A DNA stretch of 64,000 bases from the NCBI GenBank assembly GCA_036250195.1, contig JAVHZZ010000010.1:84306757-84370756 (forward strand). Reading direction: 5' to 3'. Under the pieces are notes generated by a model. It saw only the letters and a program-made list of their open reading frames with translations, ran no database searches and had not been told where the DNA came from. This DNA is from Mixophyes australis. Lineage: Eukaryota > Chordata > Amphibia > Anura > Limnodynastidae. Positions 24,709 through 37,321 of the stretch are shown piece after piece; the stretch's first letter is position 1; every line of letters starts with the position of its first letter. The position numbers and the translations under genes were made by a program.

Positions 24709-25773
24709 CTACTTATATTTTAGACAGCAGTTTTTTCGAACATTTTTTGGAAAAACTCCTTTTAGACTGATGTTAAATTGAAATGTAGTGAGTTGTCTAG
24801 CCTTGAAGTGAATGCATTTTACCTATTTAGATTCTCATCGTTATCACAGGGACTGGATATAAATCCACTCGTAACTGAGCCTTTGCTTGATGATCATTTA
24901 TACTACTTTCAGATAAAATATATTTTTGAACTACCTCTACCATGATGGTGCACCATCACAGATACAAATTCATATCTGATATAGCTGGTTAATAACATGA
25001 CTTATGCTGATATTAGAGTGATAGAGTTCACTAAATGTTTGCATGAGTGTCCTTAATGAAAAGACTGACAATAAATAACAGGAGTTGAGTTTGAATCTCA
25101 GCAGATCCTTTATTTGTGTCTTTCAACATCACAATTTGATGTTTGCTGCCATTGTAGAAGAAAAGAAGACAGTCATCCATGAATATGACATGCCAACTTC
25201 CGTTATTCCGTCTTCAACTACACTTCCTTAATGGACTAGATTCTGATGCAACTTTGTTCATCTTCTTGCTTTTTGACTCTGAAATCATTATACAACAGCA
25301 TATGTAGATGGCAGTAACTAACCTGTGAAGGGTGGATTTGCAACACACCTTGTACTGCCCAATAGATGTGCAGTATATCACTTCAAAACAATCGGTTTTC
25401 AAGGAAAAGTCTGGTTCTTTAATCCCAAGAAGATTCCAGACATAAGGCACTGGTATAATAGCTGCTGAAAAATGTGTATTAGAAAGTTACTTTCTCAGGA
25501 TCAATTAGAAATCAATCACTTTTAAGGTCAAGGTAGAATGCAGGGAAAAATGTAGTTTTCAGTTCCATGGGACCTACAAAATAGTGTCAAGAATTGTATT
25601 TTTACAAAGGAAATCTTTATGTTACTTGAGTAATCTTGGAGGTTAAATACTGTATTCACTTCTATCATTTTTGAGTAGAATTGGATTTTGACTGGATTTG
25701 AACTGTTTGAACATATTCTTCTTTTTTAGCCCGTTGGGGCCGTTTTGAATAAAATTTTGCAGGTAACTCAGGA

Positions 25774-25855
25774 CGACGAGGATGGGATTCGAACCCATGC
25801 GTGCAGAGCACTATGGATTAGCAGTCCATCGCCTTAACCACTCGGCCACCTCGTC
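25774..25855 (-). tRNA. tRNA-Ser-GCT: tRNA-Ser(GCT), copy 21, one change
   Basis: Unit 25201-26347. T44 to A (25812) at the base before the variable-arm stem; no helix pair is lost. Otherwise a duplicate of unit 19. Confidence 0.96.
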
Positions 25856-26920
25856 CTACTTATATTTTAGACAGCAGTTTTTTCGAACATTTTTTGGAAA
25901 AACTCCTTTTCGACTGATGTTAAATTGAAATGTAGTGAGTTGTCTAGCCTTGAAGTGAATGCATTTTACCTATTTAGATTCTCATCGTTATCACAGGGAC
26001 TGGATATAAATCCACTCGTAACTGAGCCTTTGCTTGATGATCATTTATACTACTTTCAGATAAAATATATTTTTGAACTACCTCTACCATGATGGTGCAC
26101 CATCACAGATACAAATTCATATCTGATATAGCTGGTTAATAACATGACTTATGCTGATATTAGAGTGATAGAGTTCACTAAATGTTTGCATGAGTGTCCT
26201 TAATGAAAAGACTGACAATAAATAACAGGAGTTGAGTTTGAATCTCAGCAGATCCTTTATTTGTGTCTTTCAACATCACAATTTGATGTTTGCTGCCATT
26301 GTAGAAGAAAAGAAGACAGTCATCCATGAATATGACATGCCAACTTCCGTTATTCCGTCTTCAACTACACTTCCTTAATGGACTAGATTCTGATGCAACT
26401 TTGTTCATCTTCTTGCTTTTTGACTCTGAAATCATTATACAACAGCATATTTAGATGGCAGTAACTAACCTGTGAAGGGTGGATTTGCAACACACCTTGT
26501 ACTGCCCAATAGATGTGCAGTATATCACTTCAAAACAATCGGTTTTCAAGGAAAAGTCTGGTTCTTTAATCCCAAGAAGATTCCAGACATAAGGCACTGG
26601 TATAATAGCTGCTGAAAAATGTGTATTAGAAAGTTACTTTCTCAGGATCAATTAGAAATCAATCACTTTTAAGGTCAAGGTAGAATGCAGGGAAAAATGT
26701 AGTTTTCAGTTCCATGGGACCTACAAAATAGTGTCAAGAATTGTATTTCTACAAAGGAAATCTTTATGTTACTTGAGTAATCTTGGAGGTTAAATACTGT
26801 ATTCACTTCTATCATTTTTGAGTAGAATTGGATTTTGACTGGATTTGAACTGTTTGAACATATTCTTCTTTTTTAGCCCGTTGGGGCCGTTTTGAATAAA
26901 ATTTTGCAGGTAACTCAGGA

Positions 26921-27002
26921 CGACGAGGATGGGATTCGAACCCATGCGTGCAGAGCACAATGGATTAGCAGTCCATCGCCTTAACCACTCGGCCACCTCG
27001 TC
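26921..27002 (-). tRNA. tRNA-Ser-GCT: tRNA-Ser(GCT), copy 22, consensus
   Basis: Unit 26348-27494, duplicate of unit 20. Confidence 0.97.
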
Positions 27003-28067
27003 CTACTTATATTTTAGACAGCAGTTTTTTCGAACATTTTTTGGAAAAACTCCTTTTAGACTGATGTTAAATTGAAATGTAGTGAGTTGTCTAGCCTTGA
27101 AGTGAATGCATTTTACCTATTTAGATTCTCATCGTTATCACAGGGACTGGATATAAATCCACTCGTAACTGAGCCTTTGCTTGATGATCATTTATACTAC
27201 TTTCAGATAAAATATATTTTTGAACTACCTCTACCATGATGGTGCACCATCACAGATACAAATTCATATCTGATATAGCTGGTTAATAACATGACTTATG
27301 CTGATATTAGAGTGATAGAGTTCACTAAATGTTTGCATGAGTGTCCTTAATGAAAAGACTGACAATAAATAACAGGAGTTGAGTTTGAATCTCAGCAGAT
27401 CCTTTATTTGTGTCTTTCAACATCACAATTTGATGTTTGCTGCCATTGTAGAAGAAAAGAAGACAGTCATCCATGAATATGACATGCCAACTTCCGTTAT
27501 TCCGTCTTCAACTACACTTCCTTAATGGACTAGATTCTGATGCAACTTTGTTCATCTTCTTGCTTTTTGACTCTGAAATCATTATACAACAGCATATTTA
27601 GATGGCAGTAACTAACCTGTGAAGGGTGGATTTGCAACACACCTTGTACTGCCCAATAGATGTGCAGTATATCACTTCAAAACAATCGGTTTTCAAGGAA
27701 AAGTCTGGTTCTTTAATCCCAAGAAGATTCCAGACATAAGGCACTGGTATAATAGCTGCTGAAAAATGTGTATTAGAAAGTTACTTTCTCAGGATCAATT
27801 AGAAATCAATCACTTTTAAGGTCAAGGTAGAATGCAGGGAAAAATGTAGTTTTCAGTTCCATGGGACCTACAAAATAGTGTCAAGAATTGTATTTCTACA
27901 AAGGAAATCTTTATGTTACTTGAGTAATCTTGGAGGTTAAATACTGTATTCACTTCTATCATTTTTGAGTAGAATTGGATTTTGACTGGATTTGAACTGT
28001 TTGAACATATTCTTTTTTTTTAGCCCGTTGGGGCCGTTTTGAATAAAATTTTGCAGGTAACTCAGGA

Positions 28068-28149
28068 CGACGAGGATGGGATTCGAACCCATGCGTGCAG
28101 AGCACAATGGATTAGCAGTCCATCGCCTTAACCACTCGGCCACCTCGTC
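28068..28149 (-). tRNA. tRNA-Ser-GCT: tRNA-Ser(GCT), copy 23, consensus
   Basis: Unit 27495-28641. The unit is left-type throughout (T9 tract, AAATGAGCC, CAGTTAAAAT, AACTTCC, CAGTCACCC) although its neighbours are middle-type. Confidence 0.97.
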
Positions 28150-29215
28150 CTACTTATATTTTAGACAGCAGTTTTTTCGAACATTTTTTGGAAAAACTCC
28201 TTTTAGACTGATGTTAAATTGAAATGTAGTGAGTTGTCTAGCCTTGAAGTGAATGCATTTTACCTATTTAGATTCTCATCGTTATCACAGGGACTGGATA
28301 TAAATCCACTCGTAAATGAGCCTTTGCTTGATGATCATTTATACTACTTTCAGTTAAAATATATTTTTGAACTTCCTCTACCATGATGGTGCACCATCAC
28401 AGACACAAATTCATATCTGATATAGCTGGTTAATAACATGACTTATGCTGATATTAGAGTGATAGAGTTCACTAAATGTTTGCATGAGTGTCCTTAATGA
28501 AAAGACTGACAATAAATAACAGGAGTTGAGTTTGAATCTCAGCAGATCCTTTATTTGTGTCTTTCAACATCACAATTTGATGTTTGCTGCCATTGTAGAA
28601 GAAAAGAAGACAGTCACCCATGAATATGACATGCCAACTTCCGTTATTCCGTCTTCAACTACACTTCCTTAATGGACTAGATTCTGATGCAACTTTGTTC
28701 ATCTTCTTGCTTTTTGACTCTGAAATCATTATACAACAGCATATTTAGATGGCAGTAACTAACCTGTGAAGGGTGGATTTGCAACACACCTTGTACTGCC
28801 CAATAGATGTGCAGTATATCACTTCAAAACAATCGGTTTTCAAGGAAAAGTCTGGTTCTTTAATCCCAAGAAGATTCCAGACATAAGGCACTGGTATAAT
28901 AGCTGCTGAAAAATGTGTATTAGAAAGTTACTTTCTCAGGATCAATTAGAAATCAATCACTTTTAAGGTCAAGGTAGAATGCAGGGAAAAATGTAGTTTT
29001 CAGTTCCATGGGACCTACAAAATAGTGTCAAGAATTGTATTTCTACAAAGGAAATCTTTATGTTACTTGAGTAATCTTGGAGGTTAAATACTATATTCAC
29101 TCCTATCATTTTTTAATTAGAATTGGATTTTGACTGGATTTGAACTGTTTGAACATATTCTTCTTTTTTAGCCCGCTGGGGCCGTTTTGAATAAAATTTT
29201 GCAGGTAACTCAGGA

Positions 29216-29297
29216 TGACGAGGATGGGATTCGAACCCATGCGTGCAGAGCACAATGGATTAGCAGTCCATCGCCTTAACCACTCGGCCACCTCGTC
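29216..29297 (-). tRNA. tRNA-Ser-GCT: tRNA-Ser(GCT), copy 24, discriminator G to A
   Basis: Unit 28642-29789 (1,148 bp, one extra T in CATTTTTTAATTAG). The plus-strand base at 29216 is T, so the gene ends in CCTCGTCA and the discriminator (standard position 73) is A. G73 is a main identity element for eukaryotic seryl-tRNA synthetase, and A73 is typical of leucine tRNAs, which also have a long variable arm. The rest of the gene is consensus. Charging is likely weakened or altered (inference). Confidence 0.94.
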
Positions 29298-30362
29298 CTA
29301 CTTATTTTTTAGACAGCGTTTTTTTCGAACATTTTTTGGAGAAACTCCTTTTAGACTGATGTTAAATTGAAATGTAGTGAGTTGTCTAGCCTTGAAGTGA
29401 ATGCATTTTACCTATTTAGATTCTCATAGTTATCACAGGGACTGGATATAAATCCACTCGTAACTGAGCCTTTGCTTGATGATCATTTATACTACTTTCA
29501 GATAAAATATATTTTTGAACTACCTCTACTATGATGGTGCACAATCACAGACACAAATTCATATCTGATATAGCTGGTTAATAACATGACTTATGCTGAT
29601 ATTATAGTGATAGAGTTCACTAAATGTTTGCATGAGTGTCCTTAATGAAAAGACTGACAATAAATAACAAGAGTTGAGTTTGAATCTCAGCAGATCCTTT
29701 ATTTGTGTCTTTCAACATCACAATTTGATGTTTGCTGCCATTGTAGAAGAAAAGAAGACAGTCATCCATGAATATGACATGCCAACTTCCGTTATTCCGT
29801 CTTCAACTACACTTCCTTAATGGACTAGATTCTGATGCAACTTTGTTCATCTTCTTGCTTTTTGACTCTGAAATCATTATACAACAGCATATTTAGATGG
29901 CAGTAACTAACCTGTGAAGGGTGGATTTGCAACACACCTTGTACTGCCCAATAGATGTGCAGTATATCACTTCAAAACAATCGGTTTTCAAGGAAAAGTC
30001 TGGTTCTTTAATCCCAAGAAGATTCCAGACATAAGGCACTGGTATAATAGCTGCTGAAAAATGTGTATTAGAAAGTTACTTTCTCAGGATCAATTAGAAA
30101 TCAATCACTTTTAAGGTCAAGGTAGAATGCAGGGAAAAATGTAGTTTTCAGTTCCATGGGACCTACAAAATAGTGTCAAGAATTGTATTTCTACAAAGGA
30201 AATCTTTATGTTACTTGAGTAATCTTGGAGGTTAAATACTGTATTCACTTCTATCATTTTTGAGTAGAATTGGATTTTGACTGGATTTGAACTGTTTGAA
30301 CATATTCTTCTTTTTTAGCCCGTTGGGGCCGTTTTGAATAAAATTTTGCAGGTAACTCAGTA

Positions 30363-30444
30363 CGACGAGGATGGGATTCGAACCCATGCGTGCAGAGCAC
30401 AATGGATTAGCAGTCCATTGCCTTAACCACTCGGCCACCTTGTC
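30363..30444 (-). tRNA. tRNA-Ser-GCT: tRNA-Ser(GCT), copy 25, acceptor mismatch
   Basis: Unit 29790-30936. G4 to A (30441) leaves an A4-C78 mismatch in the acceptor stem, and G26 to A is also present. The 5' flank CGTTTTTTTCG and CAGCG are middle-type. Function doubtful but not excluded. Confidence 0.92.
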
Positions 30445-31505
30445 CCACTTATTTTTTAGTCAGCGTTTTTTTCGAACATTTTTTGGAGAAACTCCTTTTA
30501 GACTGATGTTAAATTGAAATGTAGTGAGTTGTCTAGCCTTGAAGTGAATGCATTTTACCTATTTAGATTCTCATCGTTATCACAGGGACTGGATATAAAT
30601 CCACTCGTAACTGAGCCTTTGCTTGATGATCATTTATACTACTTTCAGATAAAATATATTTTTGAACTACCTCTACCATGATGGTGCACAATCACAGACA
30701 CAAATTCATATCTGATATAGCTGGTTAATAACATGACTTATGCTGATATTAGAGTGATAGAGTTCACTAAATGTTTGCATGAGTGTCCTTAATGAAAAGA
30801 CTGACAATAAATAACAGGAGTTGAGTTTGAATCTCAGCAGATCCTTTATTTGTGTCTTTCAACATCACAATTTGATGTTTGCTGCCATTGTAGAAGAAAA
30901 GAAGACAGTCATCCATGAATATGACATGCCAACTTCCGTTATTCCGTCTTCAACTACACTTCCTTAATGGACTAGATTCTGATGCAACTTTGTTCATCTT
31001 CTTGCTTTTTGACTCTGAAATCATTATACAACAGCATATTTAGATGGCAGTAACTAACCTGTGAAGGGTGGATTTGCAACACACCTTGTACTGCCCAATA
31101 GATGTGCAGTATATCACTTCAAAACAATCGGTTTTCAAGGAAAAGTCTGGTTCTTTAATCCCAAGAAGATTCCAGACATAAAGCACTGGTATAATAGCTG
31201 CTGAAAAATGTGTATTAGAAAGTTACTTTCTCAGGATCAATTAGAAATCAATCACTGTGTCAAGGTAGAATGCAGGGAAAAATGTAGTTTTCAGTTCCAT
31301 GGGACCTACAAAATAGTGTCAAGAATTGTATTTCTACAAAGGAAATCTTTATGTTACTTGAGTAATCTTGGAGGTTAAATACTGTATTCACTTCTATCAT
31401 TTTTGAGTAGAATTGGATTTTGACTGGATTTGAACTGTTTGAACATATTCTTCTTTTTTAGCCCGTTGGGGCCGTTTTTAATTAAAATTTGCAGGTAACT
31501 CAAGA

Positions 31506-31587
31506 CGACGAGGATGGGATTCGAACCCATGCGTGCAGAGCACAATGGATTAGCAGTCCATCGCCTTAACCACTCGGCCACCTCGTC
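31506..31587 (-). tRNA. tRNA-Ser-GCT: tRNA-Ser(GCT), copy 26, consensus
   Basis: Unit 30937-32079 (1,143 bp). A 4-bp loss (CACTGTGTCAAGG for CACTTTTAAGGTCAAGG) lies about 250 bp left of the gene. 3' flank is TTAATTAAAATTT as in copy 18. Confidence 0.97.
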
Positions 31588-32653
31588 CTACTTATTTTTT
31601 GGACGGCGTTTTTTTTGAACATTTTTTGGAGAAACTCCTTTTAGACTGATGTTAAATTGAAATGTAGTAAGTTGTCTAGCCTTGAAGTGAATGCATTTTA
31701 CCTATTTAGATTCTCATCGTTATCACAGGGACTGGATATAAATCCACTCGTAACTGAGCCTTTGCTTAATGATCATTTATACTACTTTCAGATAAAATAT
31801 ATTTTTGAACTACCTCTACCATGATGGTGCACCATCACAGACACAAATTCATATCTGATATAGCTGGTTAATAACATGACTTATGCTGATATTAGAGTGA
31901 TAGAGTTTACTAAATGTTTGCATGAGTGTCCTTAATGAAAAGACTGACAATAAATAACAGGACGTGAGTTTGAATCTCAGCAGATCCTTTATTTGTGTCT
32001 TTCAACATCACAATTTGATGTTTGCTGCCATTGTAGAAGAAAAGAAGACAGTCATCCATGAATATGACATGCCAACTTCCGTTATTCCGTCTTCAACTAC
32101 ACTTCCTTAATGGACTAGATTCTGATGCAACTTTGTTCATCTTCTTGCTTTTTGACTCTGAAATCATTATACAACAGCATATTTAGATGGCAGTAACTAA
32201 CCTGTGAAGGGTGGATTTGCAACACACCTTGTAATGCCCAATAGATGTGCAGTATATCACTTCAAAACAATCGGTTTTCAAGGAAAAGTCTGGTTCTTTA
32301 ATCCCAAGAAGATTCCAGACATAAGGCACTGGTATAATAGCTGCTGAAAAATGTGTATTAGAAAGTTACTTTCTCAGGATCAATTAGAAATCAATCACTT
32401 TTAAGGTCAAGGTAGAATGCAGGGAAAAATGTAGTTTTCAGTTCCATGGGACCTACAAAATAGTGTCAAGAATTGTATTTCTACAAAGGAAATCTTTATG
32501 TTACTTGAGTAATCTTGGAGGTTAAATACTGTATTTACTTCTATCATTTTTTAATTAGAATTGGATTTTGACTGGATTTGAACTGTTTGAACATATTCTT
32601 CTTTTTTAGCCCGTTGGGGCCGTTTTGAATAAAATTTTGCAGGTAACTCAGGA

Positions 32654-32735
32654 CGACGAGGATGGGATTCAAACCCATGCGTGCAGAGCACAATGGATTA
32701 GCAGTCCATCGCCTTAACCACTCGGCCACCTCGTC
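32654..32735 (-). tRNA. tRNA-Ser-GCT: tRNA-Ser(GCT), copy 27, B-box C to T, probable pseudogene
   Basis: Unit 32080-33227. C65 to T (plus-strand A at 32671), standard position 56. This C is near-invariant: it pairs with G19 to hold the tRNA elbow and is a key B-box base for TFIIIC. Transcription and folding are probably impaired. Confidence 0.93.
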
Positions 32736-33801
32736 CTACTTATTTTTTAGACAGCGTTTTTTTTGAACATTTTTTGGAGAAACTCCTTTTAGACTGATGT
32801 TAAATTGAAATGTAGTGAGTTGTCTAGCCTTGAAGTGAATGCATTTTACCTATTTAGATTCTCATCGTTATCACAGGGACTGGATATAAATCCACTCGTA
32901 ACTGAGCCTTTGCTTAATGATCATTTATACTACTTTCAGATAAAATATATTTTTGAACTACCTCTACCATGATGGTGCACCATCACAGACACAAATTCAT
33001 ATCTGATATAGCTGGTTAATAACATGACTTATGCTGATATTAGAGTGATAGAGTTTACTAAATGTTTGCATGAGTGTCCTTAATGAAAAGACTGACAATA
33101 AATAACAGGACGTGAGTTTGAATCTCAGCAGATCCTTTATTTGTGTCTTTCAACATCACAATTTGATGTTTGCTGCCATTGTAGAAGAAAAGAAGACAGT
33201 CATCCATGAATATGACATGCCAACTTCCGTTATTCCGTCTTCAACTACACTTCCTTAATGGACTAGATTCTGATGCAACTTTGTTCATCTTCTTGCTTTT
33301 TGACTCTGAAATCATTATACAACAGCATATTTAGATGGCACTAACTAACCTGTGAAGGGTGGATTTGCAACACACCTTGTACTGCCCAATAGATGTGCAG
33401 TATATCACTTCAAAACAATCGGTTTTCAAGGAAAAGTCTGGTTCTTTAATCCCAAGAAGATTCCAGACATAAGGCACTGGTATAATAGCTGCTGAAAAAT
33501 GTGTATTAGAAAGTTACTTTCTCAGGATCAATTAGAAATAAATCACTTTTAAGGTCAAGGTAGAATGCAGGGAAAAATGTAGTTTTCAGTTCCATGGGAC
33601 CTACAAAATAGTGTCAAGAATTGTATTTCTACAAAGGAAATCTTTATGTTACTTGAGTAATCTTGGAGGTTAAATACTGTATTCACTTCTATCATTTTTT
33701 AATTAGAATTGGATTTTGACTGGATTTGAACTGTTTGAACATATTCTTCTTTTTTAGCCCGTTGGGGCCGTTTTGAATAAAATTTTGCAGGTAACTCAGG
33801 A

Positions 33802-33883
33802 CGACGAGGATGGGATTCGAACCCATGCGTGCAGAGCACAATGGATTAGCAGTCCATCGCCTTAACCACTCGGCCACCTTGTC
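33802..33883 (-). tRNA. tRNA-Ser-GCT: tRNA-Ser(GCT), copy 28, acceptor mismatch
   Basis: Unit 33228-34375. Same A4-C78 mismatch as copy 25 but with G26 kept. 5' flank CTTAATTTTTAGTC. Confidence 0.93.
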
Positions 33884-34945
33884 CCACTTAATTTTTAGTC
33901 AGCGTTTTTTTCGAACATTTTTTGGAGAAACTCCTTTTAGACTGATGTTAAATTGAAATGTAGTGAGTTGTCTAGCCTTGAAGTGAATGCATTTTACCTA
34001 TTTAGATTCTCATCGTTATCACAGGGACTGGATATAAATCCACTCGTAACTGAGCCTTTGCTTGATGATCATTTATACTACTTTCAGATAAAATATATTT
34101 TTGAACTACCTCTACCATGATGGTGCACAATCACAGACACAAATTCATATCTGATATAGCTGGTTAATAACATGACTTATGCTGATATTAGAGTGATAGA
34201 GTTCACTAAATGTTTGCATGAGTGTCCTTAATGAAAAGACTGACAATAAATAACAGGAGTTGAGTTTGAATCTCAGCAGATCCTTTATTTGTGTCTTTCA
34301 ACATCACAATTTGATGTTTGCTGCCATTGTAGAAGAAAAGAAGACAGTCATCCATGAATATGACATGCCAACTTCCGTTATTCCGTCTTCAACTACACTT
34401 CCTTAATGGACTAGATTCTGATGCAACTTTGTTCATCTTCTTGCTTTTTGACTCTGAAATCATTATACAACAGCATATTTAGATGGCAGTAACTAACCTG
34501 TGAAGGGTGGATTTGCAACACACCTTGTACTGCCCAATAGATGTGCAGTATATCACTTCAAAACAATCGGTTTTCAAGGAAAAGTCTGGTTCTTTAATCC
34601 CAAGAAGATTCCAGACATAAGGCACTGGTATAATAGCTGCTGAAAAATGTGTATTAGAAAGTTACTTTCTCAGGATCAATTAGAAATCAATCACTGTGTC
34701 AAGGTAGAATGCAGGGAAAAATGTAGTTTTCAGTTCCATGGGACCTACAAAATAGTGTCAAGAATTGTATTTCTACAAAGGAAATCTTTATGTTACTTGA
34801 GTAATCTTGGAGGTTAAATACTGTATTCACTTCTATCATTTTTTAATTAGAATTGGATTTTGACTGGATTTGAACTGTTTGAACATATTCTTCTTTTTTA
34901 GCCCGTTGGGGCCGTTTTGAATAAAATTTTGCAGGTAACTCAGGA

Positions 34946-35027
34946 CAACGAGGATGGGATTCGAACCCATGCGTGCAGAGCACAATGGATTAGCAGTCCA
35001 TCGCCTTAACCACTCGGCCACCTTGTC
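34946..35027 (-). tRNA. tRNA-Ser-GCT: tRNA-Ser(GCT), copy 29, acceptor mismatch and wobble
   Basis: Unit 34376-35519 (1,144 bp; shares the 4-bp loss of unit 26). A4-C78 mismatch plus C81 to T, which makes G1-U81 a wobble at the end of the acceptor. Confidence 0.92.
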
Positions 35028-36092
35028 CCACTTATTTTTTAGTCAGCGTTTTTTTCGAACATTTTTTGGAGAAACTCCTTTTAGACTGATGTTAAATTGA
35101 AATGTAGTGAGTTGTCTAGCCTTGAAGTGAATGCATTTTACCTATTTAGATTCTCATCGTTATCACAGGGACTGGATATAAATCCACTCGTAACTGAGCC
35201 TTTGCTTGATGATCATTTATACTACTTTCAGATAAAATATATTTTTGAACTACCTCTACCATGATGGTGCACAATCACAGACACAAATTCATATCTGATA
35301 TAGCTGGTTAATAACATGACTTATGCTGATATTAGAGTGATAGAGTTCACTAAATGTTTGCATGAGTGTCCTTAATGAAAAGACTGACAATAAATAACAG
35401 GAGTTGAGTTTGAATCTCAGCAGATCCTTTATTTGTGTCTTTCAACATCACAATTTGATGTTTGCTGCCATTGTAGAAGAAAAGAAGACAGTCATCCATG
35501 AATATGACATGCCAACTTCCGTTATTCCGTCTTCAACTACACTTCCTTAATGGACTAGATTCTGATGCAACTTTGTTCATCTTCTTGCTTTTTGACTCTG
35601 AAATCATTATACAACAGCATATTTAGATGGCAGTAACTAACCTGTGAAGGGTGGATTTGCAACACACCTTGTACTGCCCAATAGATGTGCAGTATATCAC
35701 TTCAAAACAATCGGTTTTCAAGGAAAAGTCTGGTTCTTTAATCCCAAGAAGATTCCAGACATAAGGCACTGGTATAATAGCTGCTGAAAAATGTGTATTA
35801 GAAAGTTACTTTCTCAGGATCAATTAGAAATCAATCACTTTTAAGGTCAAGGTAGAATGCAGGGAAAAATGTAGTTTTCAGTTCCATGGGACCTACAAAA
35901 TAGTGTCAAGAATTGTATTTCTACAAAGGAAATCTTTATGTTACTTGAGTAATCTTGGAGGTTAAATACTGTATTCACTTCTATCATTTTTGAGTAGAAT
36001 TGGATTTTGACTGGATTTGAACTGTTTGAACATATTCTTCTTTTTTAGCCCGTTGGGGCCGTTTTGAATAAAATTTTGCAGGTAACTCAAGA

Positions 36093-36174
36093 CAACGAGG
36101 ATGGGATTCGAACCCATGCGTGCAGAGCACAATGGATTAGCAGTCCATTGCCTTAAACACTCGGCCACCTAGTC
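36093..36174 (-). tRNA. tRNA-Ser-GCT: tRNA-Ser(GCT), copy 30, degenerate, likely pseudogene
   Basis: Unit 35520-36666. Four changes: G4 to T (T4-C78 mismatch), C81 to T (G1-U81), G26 to A, and G18 to T (standard G19, the elbow partner of C56 and last base of the A box). Anticodon unchanged. Founder-like copy of the sub-family with copies 32, 34 and 35. Confidence 0.92.
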
Positions 36175-37239
36175 CTACTTATTTGTTAGACTGCGTTTTT
36201 TGCGAACATTTTTTGGAGAAACTCCTTTTAGACTGATGTTAAATTGAAATGTAGTGAGTTGTCTAGCCTTGAAGTGAATGCATTTTACCTATTTAGATTC
36301 TCATCGTTATCACAGGGACTGGATATAAATCCACTCGTAACTGAGCCTTTGCTTGATGATCATTTATACTACTTTCAGATAAAATATATTTTTGAACTTC
36401 CTCTACCATGATGGTGCACCATCACAGACACAAATTCATATCTGATATAGCTGGTTAATAACATGACTTATGCTGATATTAGAGTGATAGAGTTCACTAA
36501 ATGTTTGCATGAGTGTCCTTAATGAAAAGACTGACAATAAATAACAGGAGTTGAGTTTGAATCTCAGCAGAACCTTTATTTGTGTCTTTCAACATCACAA
36601 TTTGATGTTTGCTGCCATTGTAGAAGAAAAGAAGACAGTCATCCATGAATATGACATGCCAAATTCCGTTATTCCGTCTTCAACTACACTTCCTTAATGG
36701 ACTAGATTCTGATGCAACTTTGTTCATCTTCTTGCTTTTTGACTCTGAAATCATTATACAACAGCATATTTAGATGGCAGTAACTAACCTGTGAAGGGTG
36801 GATTTGCAACACACCTTGTACTGCCCAATAGATGTGCAGTATATCACTTCAAAACAATCGGTTTTCAAGGAAAAGTCTGGTTCTTTAATCCCAAGAAGAT
36901 TCCAGACATAAGGCACTGGTATAATAGCTGCTGAAAAATGTGTATTAGAAAGTTACTTTCTCAGGATCAATTAGAAATCAATCACTTTTAAGGTCAAGGT
37001 AGAATGCAGGGAAAAATGTAGTTTTCAGTTCCATGGGACCTACAAAATAGTGTCAAGAATTGTATTTCTACAAAGGAAATCTTTATGTTACTTGAGTAAT
37101 CTTGGAGGTTAAATACTGTATTCACTTCTATCATTTTTGAGTAGAATTGGATTTTGACTGGATTTGAACTGTTTGAACATATTCTTCTTTTTTAGCCCGT
37201 TGGGGCCGTTTTTAATTAAAATTTGCAGGTAACTCAGAA

Positions 37240-37321
37240 CGACGAGGATGGGATTCGAACCCATGCGTGCAGAGCACAATGGATTAGCAGTCCATCGCCT
37301 TAACCACTCGGCCACCTCGTC
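37240..37321 (-). tRNA. tRNA-Ser-GCT: tRNA-Ser(GCT), copy 31, consensus
   Basis: Unit 36667-37813. Gene intact with T4 kept in TTAATTAAAATTT, although its 5' flank TTTGTTAGACTGCG is that of the degenerate sub-family. Confidence 0.97.

Larger units (their letters stand above)
22907..27494. repeat. Two 2,294-bp dimers (units 19-20 and 21-22)
   Basis: Units 19 and 21 share CATATGTAG, TATTTTTACAAAGG and CCTTTTCGACTG; units 20 and 22 lack these. The dimers start at 22907 and 25201. The one difference I noticed is the A-to-T at 25812 inside tRNA copy 21. Confidence 0.9.
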
